From: Gammaproteobacteria bacterium
GTDB lineage: Bacteria; Pseudomonadota; Gammaproteobacteria; HK1
NCBI GenBank assembly: GCA_022823045.1
Contig: JAJDXW010000257.1
Coordinates: 1 to 41,970, forward strand
Length of the DNA stretch: 41,970 nt
Direction of reading: 5' to 3'
Below are positions 33,266 through 41,537 of this stretch, one piece after another. Position 1 is the first letter of the stretch. Every line of letters begins with the position of its first letter. A program made the position numbers and the translations under genes. The notes below the pieces were generated by a model, which was not told the DNA's origin, did no database searches, and worked only from the letters and a program-made list of their open reading frames with translations.

Positions 33266-34510
33266 TCAGGGCGCTCGCGCCCCCGAGTACCGAAGCGGCA
33301 GCGCCTTGAGGCCGTGGATCACGAGCTCCGGGCGCCACGCGAGCGGCGCCGCGGCCGGCTCGAGCTCCAGGCGATCGAAGCGCGCGAGCAGGCCCTGAAG
33401 CGCCACCCGGGCCTCGAGCCGCGCGAGCGGTGCGCCCAGGCAGAAGTGCGCGCCCGGGCCGAAGCTCACGTGCCGGCTGCGGCCTCGCTCGATGTCGAGC
33501 TCGTCCGGGCGCTCGAACACGCTCGGGTCCCGGTTGGCCGCGTTCAGCACGAGGTGAACGCGCTCGCCGGCCCGAATCGCCGTCCCGCCGTACTCGACGT
33601 CCTCGCGCGCGAGCCGGAAGACCATCTGCACCGGCCCGTCCATCCGCAACAGCTCCTCCACCGCGTCGGCGACCCGCTCGGGCTCCGCCCGCAGGCGCGC
33701 CATCAGCCCCGGAGTGCGGACGAGCCACAGCACGGCGCTCGCGATGAGGTTCGTGGTGGTCTCGTGCCCCGCGAAGAGGACGAACATGAGGGTGTGGACG
33801 ATCTCGTCGTCGCTCAAGTGCGCGCCGTCGCGGAGGAGGAGCTGAGTGAAGTCGTCGCGCGGCGCGCGGCGATGCTCCTCCACCAGGGCGTGGAAGCGCG
33901 CCGCCATCGCCTGCGCGGCCCGCGCCGCCGCCCCGTATTTCGCGGCGTGCGCCGTGTTCTCGACATCGCCGAGGACGAAGCGCCCGAGCGCGTCCGACCA
34001 GCTCTTGAGCTGCTCGCGCTCCGCGCGCGGCATCCCGAAGAGCTCGGCGATGACGATGGCGGGCAGGGGATGGGCGAAGTCGGCGACGAGGTCCAACCGT
34101 CCTTCCGCCCCGAGTGGCTCCAGGAGCTCCTCCACGACCGCCCGCACGTTCGCCTCGAGCACGGGAATGTCGCGGGCGAGGAACGCGTTCTGCATCGCCC
34201 GCCGGAGCTCGCGATGGCGGGGCGGATCGTTGAACACCATCCAGTCCGCGAGGGTCCGGGCGAGGAGCGCGATGTCCGCATGGCCCTCGCCCCCGCTCCG
34301 CCGCTCCTCGAACCGGCCCATCTTCTCGACCGACAGCCTTTCGTCGCGCAGGGCGCGGCGCACGTCGGCGTGGCGGGTGAGGATCCAGCCGCCGAGGGAG
34401 GCGTTCCAGTGGACCGGCGCTTCCTCGCGCAGTCGGTTGTAGACCGGGTGCGGGTCGTCGAGCACGGCCGGGCTTCTAAGGTCAAGGGCGGATTCGGGTT
34501 CGGTGTTCAT
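33266..34510 (-). CDS. Cytochrome P450
   Basis: A 414-residue soluble bacterial P450. The I-helix oxygen-activation motif is AGHETT (247-252), the K-helix ExxR is Glu286...Arg289 (EELLR), and the heme loop FGPGAHFCLG has the thiolate Cys357. Such enzymes insert one oxygen atom into terpenes, fatty acids or polyketides using ferredoxin partners; no partner gene is adjacent. The start is the ATG at 34510. Its ribosome site is weak, and a perfect 6-bp hairpin (34524-34539) sits just upstream. Confidence 0.92.
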   Translation of the reverse strand: MNTEPESALDLRSPAVLDDPHPVYNRLREEAPVHWNASLGGWILTRHADVRRALRDERLSVEKMGRFEERRSGGEGHADIALLARTLADWMVFNDPPRHRELRRAMQNAFLARDIPVLEANVRAVVEELLEPLGAEGRLDLVADFAHPLPAIVIAELFGMPRAEREQLKSWSDALGRFVLGDVENTAHAAKYGAAARAAQAMAARFHALVEEHRRAPRDDFTQLLLRDGAHLSDDEIVHTLMFVLFAGHETTTNLIASAVLWLVRTPGLMARLRAEPERVADAVEELLRMDGPVQMVFRLAREDVEYGGTAIRAGERVHLVLNAANRDPSVFERPDELDIERGRSRHVSFGPGAHFCLGAPLARLEARVALQGLLARFDRLELEPAAAPLAWRPELVIHGLKALPLRYSGARAP

Positions 34511-34523
34511 GGCTTTCGGATCG

Positions 34524-34539
34524 GGCGCTCGGCAGCGCC
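34524..34539 (-). terminator. Short hairpin between dsbB and the P450 gene
   Basis: GGCGCT-cggc-AGCGCC is a perfect 6-bp stem. In the minus-strand transcript it lies after the DsbB stop and about 14 bases before the P450 start. It may attenuate read-through or mask initiation; there is no U-run. Confidence 0.3.
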
Positions 34540-34590
34540 GGCCGTTCGGTGAGTGGTTCTGGAGGAGCGGCGTCTCCCGGGCGCGGCGAG

Positions 34591-35136
34591 TCAGTCGAAC
34601 AGCCGGGGCTGATACCCCGGCGGGGTCCGGAAGTTGTTGGCGAGGCCCACTACCCCGAGGACGAGGAACCACAGGAGGGCCCAGCCGGGGATGCTGAGAT
34701 AGAGAAAAGACCAGGAGACTTCCGCGCACTCCCCGGAACCGGTGAAGATCATCTTGACGGTCTCTCCGATGGGAAACGCGTTCAGCATGTACTCGAGGCC
34801 CGGGCCGCACTCCGGAGCCGCTTCCGGCGGGAGGTTCTGCAGGTGGATATGCCATCCGGCGATTCCCGCGCCGGCCGCCGCGACGATTCCCGCCATGATT
34901 CCGTAGGCGCGCCCGCCGCCCCGGCTCCGCGGGCGATGGAAGGCCGCGGCGAGCAGCACCACCGCGAGCAGGGCGAACGCGATCCGCTGGAGCACGCAGA
35001 GCGGGCAGGGTGCAAGCCCCTCGGAGTACTCCAGAAAATACCCGTAACCGAGGAGTAGCATGCAGGCGAGCGCGCCGCCCCCATTCACGATCCACGTGGT
35101 AGGCACGTCCGGAGTATAACGGGGGTTGGTTCGCAT
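34591..35136 (-). CDS. dsbB: Disulfide bond formation protein B
   Basis: A 181-residue inner-membrane protein with four segments that reoxidises periplasmic DsbA and passes electrons to quinone. The first redox pair is Cys44-Pro-Leu-Cys47 in the first loop, followed by Arg51, matching the quinone-interacting Arg48 of E. coli. The second pair is Cys110 and Cys137 in the second periplasmic loop (PEC...GEC). The order of helices and loops fits the family throughout. The ATG at 35136 has only a weak ribosome site. It is divergent from rsmE across about 240 bases. No dsbA is in view. Confidence 0.92.
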   Translation of the reverse strand: MRTNPRYTPDVPTTWIVNGGGALACMLLLGYGYFLEYSEGLAPCPLCVLQRIAFALLAVVLLAAAFHRPRSRGGGRAYGIMAGIVAAAGAGIAGWHIHLQNLPPEAAPECGPGLEYMLNAFPIGETVKMIFTGSGECAEVSWSFLYLSIPGWALLWFLVLGVVGLANNFRTPPGYQPRLFD

Positions 35137-35269
35137 TTCCCGGCCCGAAAGCTCCGCCGGAAGGGGCCGGCGCTCGGGCGTTCCGTTCGGCCGAAAGGGG
35201 CCGTTCCGGTCCTGGAGTCCGGCTTGCCCGGGGGCTGGCCCGGGGCCGATCCCGTGACCTTGCCGGGCT

Positions 35270-35313
35270 CGGATCCTGATTCGGGTGAGATTTCCGGGCT
35301 ACGTCCGGATCCT
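35270..35313. repeat. Isolated end of the palindromic element family, flanked by an 8-bp direct repeat
   Basis: GGTGAGATTTCCGGG (35284-35298) is the reverse complement of CCCGGAAATCTCACC, the end shared by the elements at 13695 and 41538. CGGATCCT stands on both sides (35270-35277 and 35306-35313). There is no partner arm. It may be a relic or excision scar in the dsbB-rsmE gap; the direct repeat could be chance because it contains the GGATCC palindrome. Confidence 0.45.
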
Positions 35314-35375
35314 TCCGGAACCGGCCCGGCACCGTATTGCGGGCGCTCCGGCCGGCGTTCTGCCAAACTGGGACG

Positions 35376-36137
35376 ATGCGGGAGCCCCGGTTCCTCGTCG
35401 ATGCCGACCTCGCCCGTCACTTCTCCGGCGACCGGCGGGTCGTGCTCGGATCGGACGCCTCCCGCCACGCCGCCGCCGTCCTCCGACTGAAGGCGGGTGC
35501 GCCGATTCGGGTCTTCGACGGGCGCGGCGGAGAGTATCGGGCGAAGCTGGCAGTCGCGGCGCGCCGCGGCGATGTGGAGGTCGAGCTCGTCGAGCCGCTC
35601 TCCGGGCTCCCCGAGTCACCCCTTCCCGTCGTTCTCGCGCTCGGCGTCAGCCGGGGGGACCGCATGGACCTCGCGATTCAGAAGAGCGTGGAGCTCGGGG
35701 TCGCCCGGATCGTCCCGCTCTGGACGGTGCGCGGTGTCGTGCGGCCGGAGCCCCGCAAGGCGGGAGACCGGCTCGCGCGATGGCGCCGCATCGCGGAAGG
35801 GGCGTGCGAGCAATGCGGCCGGAACCGCGTACCGGCCTTCGAGTCGCCGCAACCCCTCGTGGAATGGCTCGCTCGAAGGCCGCGCGAGGGAACCGCGATC
35901 CGGCTCGCGGGCGCGGGCGGTCGGACGTTCGCCTCGCTGCCTGCTCCCGGGCCGCCGCTCACCCTTCTCGTCGGACCGGAAGGAGGGCTCGACCCCCGCG
36001 AGGCGGAACGGGCGGACGCGAGCGGCTTCGTCCCGGTTCGACTCGGCCCCCGGGTCATGCGCACCGAGACCGCGGCGATCACGGCCGTCGCCGCCGCTCA
36101 GCTCCTGTGGGGCGATCTCGGTCCCGGTCCCGGCTAG
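35376..36137 (+). CDS. rsmE: 16S rRNA (uracil-1498-N3)-methyltransferase
   Basis: A 253-residue SPOUT-fold enzyme that methylates U1498 of 16S rRNA in the 30S subunit. Visible are the N-terminal PUA-like region with HAAAVLRLKAG, the SVELGVARIVPLWTVR stretch, and the knot motifs LLVGPEGGL and VRLGPRVMRTETAAI, which bind SAM. The length is typical (about 245). I chose the ATG at 35376 because the RsmE consensus starts here (MREPRFLVD). Its TAG stop lies inside the left arm of a palindromic element. Confidence 0.93.
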   Translation: MREPRFLVDADLARHFSGDRRVVLGSDASRHAAAVLRLKAGAPIRVFDGRGGEYRAKLAVAARRGDVEVELVEPLSGLPESPLPVVLALGVSRGDRMDLAIQKSVELGVARIVPLWTVRGVVRPEPRKAGDRLARWRRIAEGACEQCGRNRVPAFESPQPLVEWLARRPREGTAIRLAGAGGRTFASLPAPGPPLTLLVGPEGGLDPREAERADASGFVPVRLGPRVMRTETAAITAVAAAQLLWGDLGPGPG

Positions 36138-36259
36138 CGCGCATACGCGCTGCTGAAGGCGAAGCCGACACTACGACGAAGCGGCTTGAGGGAGTACGGC
36201 CCGCCACGACGAGCAGATTGGCGTCCGCAGCAGAACATCGGTGAAATATGCGCGCTAGC
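36133..36259. repeat. Palindromic intergenic element, copy 2 (127 bp)
   Basis: The ends are perfect inverted repeats, GCTAGCGCGCATA (36133-36145) and TATGCGCGCTAGC (36247-36259). The middle shares a conserved block with the copy at 41538-41722: CTGAAGGCG, AGCCGACACTA, CGAAGCGGCTTGAGGGAGTAC, GAGCAGAT and GCGTCCGC occur in the same order (read here as separate short matches). The stop TAG of rsmE (plus) and that of the minus-strand gene both fall in the GCTAGC of the arms. Confidence 0.8.
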
Positions 36260-38624
36260 GAAGGGGGTTCTCGGGTGGATCGTTGATGCGGTCGAGGGCG
36301 GCCCGGATCCCCTCGAGCTGCTGGATGATCTCCATCGAGATGTCGCCCTCCCCCTCCCCTTCCGCCGGACCCGTCTCGCCCGGCGGCCACTCCGGAACCG
36401 CGAGCGGGTACCGCTCGAGCCCGAAGGCCGCCCGCACCTCCTCGAGGTCCTCGTGGTCGCTCTCGGCCAACGCGATGTAGATGAGCAGCTCCCGGAGCAA
36501 TCGATCAGGCGGTTGCGGCGTTTCCTCGCCTCCGGCCGTCTCTTCGAACGCGCGCGCCACTTCGTTCATGATGCGGCGCGTCGCGGGCCCGCTGGGGATG
36601 GCGCGTTCGCAGAGCCCGGTGCAGAACGCGGCCGCGACATGCCAGAAGGTACGAGCGGGCGACCGCTCCTCCTCCGCGGCGCGCGCGAGCACCGACACGC
36701 TGCCGCGCACGAGCATGGCCGCCGAGGCACCGTCCCCCTCGCCCTCCGTCCACTCCGCGAGCCCCTTCCGGAACGAGGGGAGCATGCGGGCCGCGTCGGA
36801 CTGGAGGACCGGCCCGTCGCTCGCTGCCTTCTCCCCCGGTCCCGCCTCGGGCGGCTCCGTCCCCGGCCGAGGCTGACCGATCTCGAGCCGGCGCGCGAGA
36901 TCGGGGTCGAAGTCGAGGGAGGAGGAGAACGTCGTCTTCGCCCGTACCACCCGCAGGTCGTCGAGGAGGAAGATGAGGGCGACGCGCTCCTCGTCCTCTC
37001 CCGCCAGCACCCGCTCCAGGCTCCATTCAAGAACGTCGAACCCGCGGGCGACGACGCCGCGGAGCGTCTCCGCTCCGTTCGCGGCCTGGATTGATGCCCG
37101 GGTCGCCGCCTCCTCGACCGCCTCCTCCCCTCCTGCCGCGTCTCCCGACGCGGCGGCCCGGATCTCCCGGGCGAGGGCCGACATGGCGAACAGGGTGCAT
37201 TCGCGGAAGGTCGCCTCGACCTCCAGCAGCGGGGCGGTGTCGAGCTCGCCGGGGTTCGGGCCGAGGTGCGCCAGCACCGAATCGCGGGCCGCGGAGAGCC
37301 GCTTTCCGAGGAGGTCCCGGGCCGAGAGGAGGGCCGCGGCCAACTGCGAACGGCGCGCGACGATCCGGGGAAGGGATGCCTTCGCGTCGCGCACGCTCCC
37401 TTCGAGGTCCTCGCCGTCCACCGGGGCACGTTCCGCGGGACGACGGTCAAGGGAATGGATGGTCCGGAGGAGGTCGAGAACGAGGCCGCGGGCGCGCCAG
37501 TCCGACTCCGCCGCTTCTCCCCAGGCCTGGTCGAGACCGGCCGCCGCGGACCGGAGGAGCCGCTGGCGCCACCAGAAGAGCGCGAACAATCCGGCGAGGG
37601 CGAGCGCCGCGGACCGGAGGAGCCACGCGTCGAGCGAAGCCCCGAGGACTTCCGGTTGCCGCCGGGTGCGGGCCTCGAAACGGGGCAGCAGCTCGAGCAC
37701 GCGCGCGCTGCCCTCGGCAAGGTGCCCGAGGTCGGCCGACGCCGATTCGAGGGTTCGGGCCAGTCTCCGGGCAGTGTCCAATTGCTCCGCGGCGGCATCG
37801 AACCGTGCGTCGAGGTCCGCGAGCCGGACATGCGGGGTGGGAGCGAGTCCCGCCGGCGAGGCCGTGAACGGGGGCGTACGGGCAATCTCCGCCGCAAGCG
37901 CTCCCCGCACCTGTCGAAGGACCTCCAGCAGCTCCCGCGCGCGGTCGAGGCGGTCCGGTTCCGCGAGGCTGGCCCGGCCGACCAATTCGGCGAATCGTCG
38001 CGCCGCGAGGGTCAGGGCCTCCGCCTCGCCGAGCATCCCCCCGTCTCGGCCGGCAAGGGCGTCGGCGATCCGTTCCGAGCTCTCCCGGAGAGCCTCGCCC
38101 GCCCCCCGAAGCGCCTCGAGCTCCGACCGGAAGTCGACGATCCGCGACCACTCGCCCTGAAGGGAGTCGATCCCCGCGGCGAGGCGGGTCCACTCGGCCT
38201 GCAGCGTCCGCTCGGACGGGAGACGGGCGTCCGGTTCAGGGGGAATGCGGGCGATGAGCTCGAGCGAGCGGGTGCGCAGCGCGGAAACGCCGGAGTCGGA
38301 GGGGGTGGCGGCAGAGGGGGTCGACGCGGTCGAGGCGGTCGAGGCGAGGGAGGTGGGCGAGGCGGCGGGAACCGACCTTCCGGCGAGGTTCTTCGCCAGG
38401 CTCGCGGCCGCCCGCGCGACGCTTCGCTGCTCGCCGGCGACGGCGTATCGACGGTCGGCCTCGATCTCGTGTTCGTGGCGAACGAACGCGACGAGGGCGA
38501 AAACGGCAACGCCGCACAGGAAGGCGAGCCAGCCGATGAGCGCGAGGAGCGTTCCTCCCGTTCCCGCGGAGTTCTTCGCGGCCGCCGGTCCGCCCGCGGG
38601 CGAGGAAGATGAGGGTTCGGACAT
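36255..38624 (-). CDS. Two-TM membrane protein with PilJ-like sensor layout and ChpA/FimL-like cytoplasmic part
   Basis: A 789-residue protein. A first membrane segment (about 27-47) is followed by some 290 helical residues outside, a second segment (about 337-357, ending FWW), and a 430-residue cytoplasmic part. The outer region has a Ser/Thr/Ala-rich low-complexity tract near residues 85-110. Near the C-terminus, RTFWHVAAAFCTGL and PPDRLLRELLIYIALAES recall the W-x-V-A-x-A and P-x-x-L-x-x-x-LLYYVA stretches of ChpA/FimL in type IV pilus signalling. There is no HAMP, methyl-accepting or kinase motif that I can see. The function is unassigned; the resemblance is by eye. Confidence 0.7.
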   Translation of the reverse strand: MSEPSSSSPAGGPAAAKNSAGTGGTLLALIGWLAFLCGVAVFALVAFVRHEHEIEADRRYAVAGEQRSVARAAASLAKNLAGRSVPAASPTSLASTASTASTPSAATPSDSGVSALRTRSLELIARIPPEPDARLPSERTLQAEWTRLAAGIDSLQGEWSRIVDFRSELEALRGAGEALRESSERIADALAGRDGGMLGEAEALTLAARRFAELVGRASLAEPDRLDRARELLEVLRQVRGALAAEIARTPPFTASPAGLAPTPHVRLADLDARFDAAAEQLDTARRLARTLESASADLGHLAEGSARVLELLPRFEARTRRQPEVLGASLDAWLLRSAALALAGLFALFWWRQRLLRSAAAGLDQAWGEAAESDWRARGLVLDLLRTIHSLDRRPAERAPVDGEDLEGSVRDAKASLPRIVARRSQLAAALLSARDLLGKRLSAARDSVLAHLGPNPGELDTAPLLEVEATFRECTLFAMSALAREIRAAASGDAAGGEEAVEEAATRASIQAANGAETLRGVVARGFDVLEWSLERVLAGEDEERVALIFLLDDLRVVRAKTTFSSSLDFDPDLARRLEIGQPRPGTEPPEAGPGEKAASDGPVLQSDAARMLPSFRKGLAEWTEGEGDGASAAMLVRGSVSVLARAAEEERSPARTFWHVAAAFCTGLCERAIPSGPATRRIMNEVARAFEETAGGEETPQPPDRLLRELLIYIALAESDHEDLEEVRAAFGLERYPLAVPEWPPGETGPAEGEGEGDISMEIIQQLEGIRAALDRINDPPENPLR

Positions 38625-38784
38625 GCGCGGAAAATTCGCTAGCGCGGGTCGTGCATGGAGCGCCGGCCGGTGTCAGCGCGCGTTGACGATGTTAGTATAC
38701 GCGGGGCCGGGGACAGGGATCCGCGACCGTAAGAAGCCGGACGACCGGCGCCCTTCACTCCCAAGGTACCAAAAGGAGTCTTGC

Positions 38785-39096
38785 GTGAAAAAGAGAGTTG
38801 GCAAGTGGAGCGCCGCCGCAGGTCTTGCCGCGGTGGTGACGCTTGGCGCGGGCTGCGCCAGCACTGACGATTTGAATGCCCTCCGGGCCGATCTCGACAC
38901 TCTGAGGGGCGAGGCCGCCGCCGCCCAGGATACCGCGTCGGGTGCCGTGGCGGATGCGGAAGCGGCTCGGGACGAAGCCGGTCAGGCTTCCCGTACCGCG
39001 AATCGCGCCCTCAGCGCTGCCCGCGAGGCGCAGGCCTGCTGTGCGGCGAACAGCGAGAAGATCGAGCGCATGTTCAAGAAGTCGATGATGAAGTAG
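38785..39096 (+). CDS. Lpp/OprI family alanine-zipper outer-membrane lipoprotein
   Basis: A 103-residue protein starting at a GTG behind AAAAGGAGT. A lipoprotein signal peptide ends in the lipobox LGAGC, so Cys24 would be lipidated. The mature part is a continuous heptad-like helix rich in Ala (AAAAQDTASGAVADAEAARDEA), as in the trimeric Lpp coiled coil, then the family's ACCAANSEKIERMFKKSMMK-type end with a C-terminal Lys. In Lpp that Lys is linked to peptidoglycan. The L,D-transpeptidase gene that converges on it 19 bases away is the kind of enzyme that makes this link. A TTAGTATAC patch at 38691-38700 may hold promoters for both this gene and the divergent one. Confidence 0.9.
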   Translation: MKKRVGKWSAAAGLAAVVTLGAGCASTDDLNALRADLDTLRGEAAAAQDTASGAVADAEAARDEAGQASRTANRALSAAREAQACCAANSEKIERMFKKSMMK

Positions 39097-39115
39097 TCAT
39101 CGACCGACGGCCCGG

Positions 39116-40126
39116 TCATCCGGAGGAGCTGTCTCCGACGGATGGCCGGGGCGTTTGCCGGCTCCCCACTGCGACGGGAATTCCGTTTGCGGTGGCGAGC
39201 GCCTCCTCGACCCGCTTCCAGTCCACCTTGGCCGGTGGGCTTCCCTCCGGCGTTGCCGCGATGATCGACGTGACCGCGTCGGTCATCGTGGGACGCGACT
39301 CTTCCGCCGGAACGTCGATCTCCGGGTGCACCTCGATATAGAGCTCGTCTCCTGCCCATCCGGCCTTGACGCCCTGGTCCACGAGAGTGACGGGCGTGCC
39401 GGACCTCGCCAGCCCGTACAGCTCGACGATGTGCTCCGGGTACATGCGCACGCACCCGTGGCTGACCCGCATGCCGATGCTGTAGGGCCGGTTGGTTCCA
39501 TGGATGAGGTATTCCGGAAGCCCCAGATACAGTGCATGGGATCCGAGCGGGTTGTCCGGACCTGGCCGGACCACGCGCGGCAGCGGCTCTCCTCGCTCCG
39601 CGTACTCCTCCCGGATTGACTCGGGCGGGGTCCAGGTCGGGCGGACCGCCTTGCGAACGATGCGGGTCTTTCCGAGGGGCGTCTCCCATCCGACCCGTCC
39701 GATGCTGATGGGCCACGTGTGGACGAACGGCTTGCCCTTCGGGTAGTAGTAGACGCGCATCTCGGGGACGTTGATCACGAGGCCCGAGCGAGGCCCCGCC
39801 GGGAGAACGAACCGCGAGGGAAGCCGGAGCGTGGTCCCGTCGCCGGGGAGCCACATGTCGACTCCGGGATTGGCGAGCTGCATCTCCGAGATCCCCATCC
39901 CGAAACGGCGCGCGACGTCGAGCAGGGTGTCGTCGTACGAGGCGGCGAACGCTTGCGTGCGGCCGACGAGGGAGTCGTCGGCATCGAGCCGCCACACCCC
40001 GCTGGAGGCGAGAGCGGCCGGGACCGTCGCCGCGACGGCGGCCGCCGCGGCGGCGCCGAGGAGGTGCGATGCCGCCCGCCGCATCGCTCGCCGACCGCCC
40101 GCCTGAGACACTTGACGAGATTTCAT
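39116..40126 (-). CDS. L,D-transpeptidase (ErfK/YbiS/YkuD family) with LysM-like domain
   Basis: A 336-residue periplasmic enzyme. A signal peptide with an Ala-rich core covers residues about 15-41. Residues about 62-108 form a LysM-like peptidoglycan-binding domain (DTLLDVARRFGMGISEMQLANPGV). The YkuD catalytic domain follows with IHGTN (His209) and the active site SHGCVRM (His223, Cys225). ErfK/YbiS/YcfS enzymes attach Braun lipoprotein to peptidoglycan or form 3-3 cross-links. The neighbouring Lpp-like gene supports lipoprotein anchoring. I use the ATG at 40126; the ATG 14 codons later is an alternative. It follows the lyase gene by 13 bases. Confidence 0.9.
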   Translation of the reverse strand: MKSRQVSQAGGRRAMRRAASHLLGAAAAAAVAATVPAALASSGVWRLDADDSLVGRTQAFAASYDDTLLDVARRFGMGISEMQLANPGVDMWLPGDGTTLRLPSRFVLPAGPRSGLVINVPEMRVYYYPKGKPFVHTWPISIGRVGWETPLGKTRIVRKAVRPTWTPPESIREEYAERGEPLPRVVRPGPDNPLGSHALYLGLPEYLIHGTNRPYSIGMRVSHGCVRMYPEHIVELYGLARSGTPVTLVDQGVKAGWAGDELYIEVHPEIDVPAEESRPTMTDAVTSIIAATPEGSPPAKVDWKRVEEALATANGIPVAVGSRQTPRPSVGDSSSG

Positions 40127-40139
40127 TTCCGAAGGATAG

Positions 40140-41498
40140 CTACCGGCCGGCCACTTCGTCCACAATCTGCCCCGTGAGCCCGAGGTATCGCTCCGGATCG
40201 AGCAGCTCTTCGATCGCTTCCCGGCCAAGATGCGGAGCCACCCGCGGATCCGTCGCAAGCTCCTCGCGGAACGCGGTTCCCCTTTCCTGTGCGGCCATGG
40301 CGACTTCATAGACGATCTCGTGCGCGGTCTGCTTGCCGACCCTTTCACCGAGGGCGAGCATCACCCGTTCGGACAGCAGGAGGCCGCCGAGGTGGTCCGC
40401 GTTCGCCTCCATTCGTTCGGGAAAGGGCTCGAGGTTCTCGACGACGGCACGCATCCGGGCGAGGAGGGCCCCGCAGTAGACCACGAGCTCGGGAACCGCG
40501 GCGAGCTCCACCCGGAGCGCCGAGGCGTCGCGTTCGTGTTCCTGGTAGAGCGCATCGGTGAGGGGGACCAGGAGCCCGCGGACGAGCCGCCAGAGGGCCA
40601 CCGCAAGCTCGGTGCTCGCGGGGTTGCGCTTGTGCGGCATCGTGCTGCTTCCAACCTTCCCGGGGTGGAACGGCTCGTGCACCTCGCTGATTTCAGAACG
40701 CTGCAAATTATAGATCTCGTTAGCGATTTTTCCAAGGGTGCCCGCCACCTGCACGAGCAGCCACGCCATCTCGGCCACCCGGTCGCGGGCCGAGTGCCAG
40801 CAGATGCGAGGGGTCCCGAGACCGAGGCGCGAGAGCGCCCGGCGCTGCATCTCGAGCCCGTTCGGGCCGAAGGACGCCATGGTGCCGACCGCGCCGGTGA
40901 TGTTGCCGACGAAGATCCGCGGCTCGGCTTCCGCGAACCGATCGAGGTGCCGGTCGATCTCGTCGACCCACACCGCGAGCTTGTAGCCGAACGTGACGGG
41001 AAGGGCATGCTGGCCATGGGTCCGCCCGACCATCAGGGTGTCGCGGTGGTCGCGTGCCAGGGCGGCGAGCCGTTCGCGGATGGCGCGGAGATCGGCGAGG
41101 AGGAGCGGCCACGCCTCGCGCACCATGAGGACCATGCCGGTGTCGACGATGTCCTGGGTGGTGGCCCCGTAATGGACGTACTCGCCGGCGTCGCCGTCGC
41201 AGAGGGCGGCCAGGGCCCGGATCGCGGGCACGAGCGGATGAGCGGTGGAAGCGATCTCGCGGCCGATCGCGTCGAGGTCGACGAGCGCCGCGTCGGCCTT
41301 CCCGGCGATCTCGTCGGCCGCGTCTTGCGGAATGATCCCGAGCTCCGCCTGGGCGAGCGCGAGGGCGGCCTCGATGTCGAACCATTTCTGGACGCGGTTC
41401 CGGTCGGAGAACACGGCCGCGACCTCGGTCGACGCGAAGGTGGCGCCGTAGAGGCGGGAATCGGTGATGTGGCTCGTCGTGCGGTGGCTCGTCGTCAT
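40140..41498 (-). CDS. Fumarase/aspartase superfamily lyase, adenylosuccinate lyase/PcaB-like
   Basis: A 452-residue enzyme of the class II fumarase superfamily. The signature loop GSSTMPHKRNP (283-293) carries the catalytic Ser, and GRTHGQHALPVTFG (His161) and YVHYGATTQDIVDTG are conserved in place. Members closest in pattern are adenylosuccinate lyases and 3-carboxy-cis,cis-muconate cycloisomerases; the length fits PcaB-like lyases. I prefer the ATG at 41498 over the longer frame. No purine or protocatechuate gene is adjacent, so the reaction is undecided. Likely one transcript with the L,D-transpeptidase. Confidence 0.85.
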   Translation of the reverse strand: MTTSHRTTSHITDSRLYGATFASTEVAAVFSDRNRVQKWFDIEAALALAQAELGIIPQDAADEIAGKADAALVDLDAIGREIASTAHPLVPAIRALAALCDGDAGEYVHYGATTQDIVDTGMVLMVREAWPLLLADLRAIRERLAALARDHRDTLMVGRTHGQHALPVTFGYKLAVWVDEIDRHLDRFAEAEPRIFVGNITGAVGTMASFGPNGLEMQRRALSRLGLGTPRICWHSARDRVAEMAWLLVQVAGTLGKIANEIYNLQRSEISEVHEPFHPGKVGSSTMPHKRNPASTELAVALWRLVRGLLVPLTDALYQEHERDASALRVELAAVPELVVYCGALLARMRAVVENLEPFPERMEANADHLGGLLLSERVMLALGERVGKQTAHEIVYEVAMAAQERGTAFREELATDPRVAPHLGREAIEELLDPERYLGLTGQIVDEVAGR

Positions 41499-41537
41499 GT
41501 CCGGAGGCTCCTCGCTTTGCGCCCGCGACGCCTGGGC

